Positions 14,527 through 15,657 of a stretch of 15,657 nt of DNA are shown here, piece after piece (positions within the stretch are counted from its first letter, which is position 1; each line of letters begins with the position of its first letter). The stretch spans positions 1 to 15,657 of the forward strand of contig CANJQZ010000020.1 of assembly GCA_947476515.1 (NCBI GenBank). Reading direction: 5' to 3'. Both the position numbers and the translations under genes were made by a program. Origin of the DNA: Flavobacteriales bacterium. GTDB taxonomy: Bacteria > Bacteroidota > Bacteroidia > Flavobacteriales_D > Crocinitomicaceae. Below the pieces are notes generated by a model. That model had not been told where the DNA came from. It was given only the letters and a program-made list of their open reading frames with translations, and did not search any database.

Positions 14527-15579
14527 ATGGCTGTTAAATCAACAACTGCAAACAAATCAATAGCAACGAAAACTACTGCTGCTCAGAAAACAAAGTTTCC
14601 AAAAGAAACTTATGTGAAATGGTACAAAGACATGCTATTAATTCGTCGTTTTGAAGAAAAAACTGGACAGTTATATATTCAACAAAAATTTGGTGGATTT
14701 TGTCACTTATATATTGGTCAAGAAGCAATTGTAGCGGGAACAGCAAGCGCTTGTCGCCCAAATGACAAACACATGACTGCCTATCGTGACCATGCGCATC
14801 CTTTAGCTTTAGGAACTGATCCGCGTGTACTTATGGCTGAATTATATGGTAGAAGTACAGGTTGCTCGAAAGGTAAAGGTGGATCTATGCACTTTTTTGA
14901 TAAAGAGAAAAACTTTATGGGAGGGCACGGAATTGTAGGTGCTCAAATACCAATGGGTACAGGTGTTGCATTTGCTGAACAATACAATAACACTGAAAAT
15001 GTTGCCGTAGTTTCTATGGGTGACGGTGCGGTGCGCCAAGGTGCTTTACATGAAACATTCAACATGGCTATGAATTGGAAGTTGCCTGTTATTTATATCA
15101 TTGAAAATAACAATTACGCGATGGGAACATCGGTTGAAAGAACTACCAATGTAACAGATTTGTCAAAAATTGGATTATCATACGAAATGCCTTCGAAGAT
15201 TGTAAATGGTATGCGTCCAGAAGATGTTCATGATGCAATGGAAGAAGCTTGTAATAGAGCAAGAAGAGGCGATGGACCTACATTACTTGATATTCGTACT
15301 TATAGATATAAAGGACATTCGATGTCTGATCCACAAAAATATAGAACAAAAGAAGAATTGAATGAGTGGATGGAAAAAGATCCTATCGATCATGTATTAG
15401 AAGTAATTAAGTCGAACAAATGGCTGAATGAAAAAGAAATTGAAGATATCAGCTTATGGGTTAAAAAAGAGGTTGAAGAATCTGTGACTTTTGCAGAAAA
15501 TTCTCCCTACCCAGAAGCACATGAACTTTATGAAGACATATATGTTCAGACAGACTACCCTTATATTAAAGAATACTAA
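14527..15579 (+). CDS. pdhA: Pyruvate dehydrogenase E1 component, alpha subunit
   Basis: The E1 alpha subunit binds thiamine diphosphate and, with E1 beta, decarboxylates pyruvate and acetylates the lipoyl group of E2. The 350-residue product shows the thiamine diphosphate motif from GDG (165-167) to NN (194-195), the KGKGGSMH loop (115-122), GGHGIVGAQIPMGTG (132-146), and the YRYKGHSMSDP segment (259-269), where H264 is the conserved catalytic-loop histidine. The first ~22 residues are a Lys/Thr/Ala-rich extension before the domain starts at KFPKETYVKWYKDM. In the best-studied complexes the N-terminal parts of E1 contact E2. The gene has its own strong promoter, and E2 starts 12 bases after its stop. 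No E1 beta gene lies between them. Confidence 0.97.
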   Translation: MAVKSTTANKSIATKTTAAQKTKFPKETYVKWYKDMLLIRRFEEKTGQLYIQQKFGGFCHLYIGQEAIVAGTASACRPNDKHMTAYRDHAHPLALGTDPRVLMAELYGRSTGCSKGKGGSMHFFDKEKNFMGGHGIVGAQIPMGTGVAFAEQYNNTENVAVVSMGDGAVRQGALHETFNMAMNWKLPVIYIIENNNYAMGTSVERTTNVTDLSKIGLSYEMPSKIVNGMRPEDVHDAMEEACNRARRGDGPTLLDIRTYRYKGHSMSDPQKYRTKEELNEWMEKDPIDHVLEVIKSNKWLNEKEIEDISLWVKKEVEESVTFAENSPYPEAHELYEDIYVQTDYPYIKEY

Positions 15580-15591
15580 AAATTATAATAC

Positions 15592-15657
15592 ATGGCTGAA
15601 GTTGTTTACATGCCGAAATTAAGTGACACCATGTTAGAAGGTGTTGTTGCTTCTTGG
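15592..15657 (+). CDS. pdhC: Pyruvate dehydrogenase E2 (dihydrolipoamide acetyltransferase), 3' partial
   Basis: Twenty-two codons are visible before the window ends. They start at ATG 15592 and read MAEVVYMPKLSDTMLEGVVA then SW. This is the start of a lipoyl domain: the MPxLSxTMxEGxxxxW pattern is the first strand pair of pyruvate dehydrogenase E2 proteins. The lysine that carries lipoate lies beyond the window. Position directly after pdhA, with a 12-base gap, supports the E2 of the same complex rather than the 2-oxoglutarate enzyme. Confidence 0.88.
   Translation, partial: MAEVVYMPKLSDTMLEGVVASW

Overview
The window reads as a Bacteroidota chromosome segment, most likely Flavobacteriia-like. 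Three things support this. Two secreted proteins end in type IX secretion (T9SS) C-terminal domains: one gliding-motility-associated CHU_C / type B domain and one type A sorting domain. The DNA is AT-rich, and Shine-Dalgarno sequences are mostly absent. Copies of the Bacteroidota -7 promoter element TAnnTTTG sit just upstream of most transcription-unit starts. The window is a core chromosomal region with two large accessory surface-protein genes. I see no mobile element, CRISPR array, rRNA or tRNA.

Layout. (1) Bases 2-2671 (+): a 5'-truncated gene for a large secreted protein. Its order is signal peptide, glycine-rich domain of the ALK/LTK-like type, Ig-like module, four ~71-residue repeats with paired cysteines, PKD domain and CHU_C sorting domain. 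A perfect 20-bp palindrome between A7 and T7 ends it and also ends the converging operon. (2) Bases 2748-4955 (-): era then der, two ribosome-assembly GTPases in one operon. (3) Bases 5090-6990 (+): ribD overlapping an EamA/DMT-type transporter by ATGA. (4) Bases 7025-11020 (+): a 1331-residue secreted protein with three lamin-tail domains, a CotH-kinase-like domain and a T9SS type A tail. (5) Bases 11023-11502 (-): a very acidic protein of unknown function. (6) Bases 11620-12391 (+): a divergent three-gene unit of a small two-cysteine membrane protein and two tiny rhodaneses. (7) Bases 12467-14414 (+): trhO and lgt, one base apart. (8) Bases 14527-15657 (+): pdhA (E1 alpha) followed by the start of the E2 gene of pyruvate dehydrogenase, which runs off the window.

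How the genes fit together. Most of the window is housekeeping: ribosome assembly (Era, Der), riboflavin synthesis (RibD), tRNA wobble-uridine hydroxylation (TrhO), lipoprotein maturation (Lgt) and pyruvate oxidation (PdhA/E2). The less-explained parts are the two T9SS cargo proteins, the acidic orphan, and the membrane-protein/rhodanese/rhodanese unit, which is followed directly by a third rhodanese-fold gene, trhO. I find no clearly new defence or mobile system. The best candidates for something under-described are the small-membrane-protein/twin-rhodanese unit with its divergent partner and intervening 14-bp palindrome, the apparently leaderless promoters of ribD and the CotH gene, and the ALK-like glycine-rich domain on a T9SS cargo.
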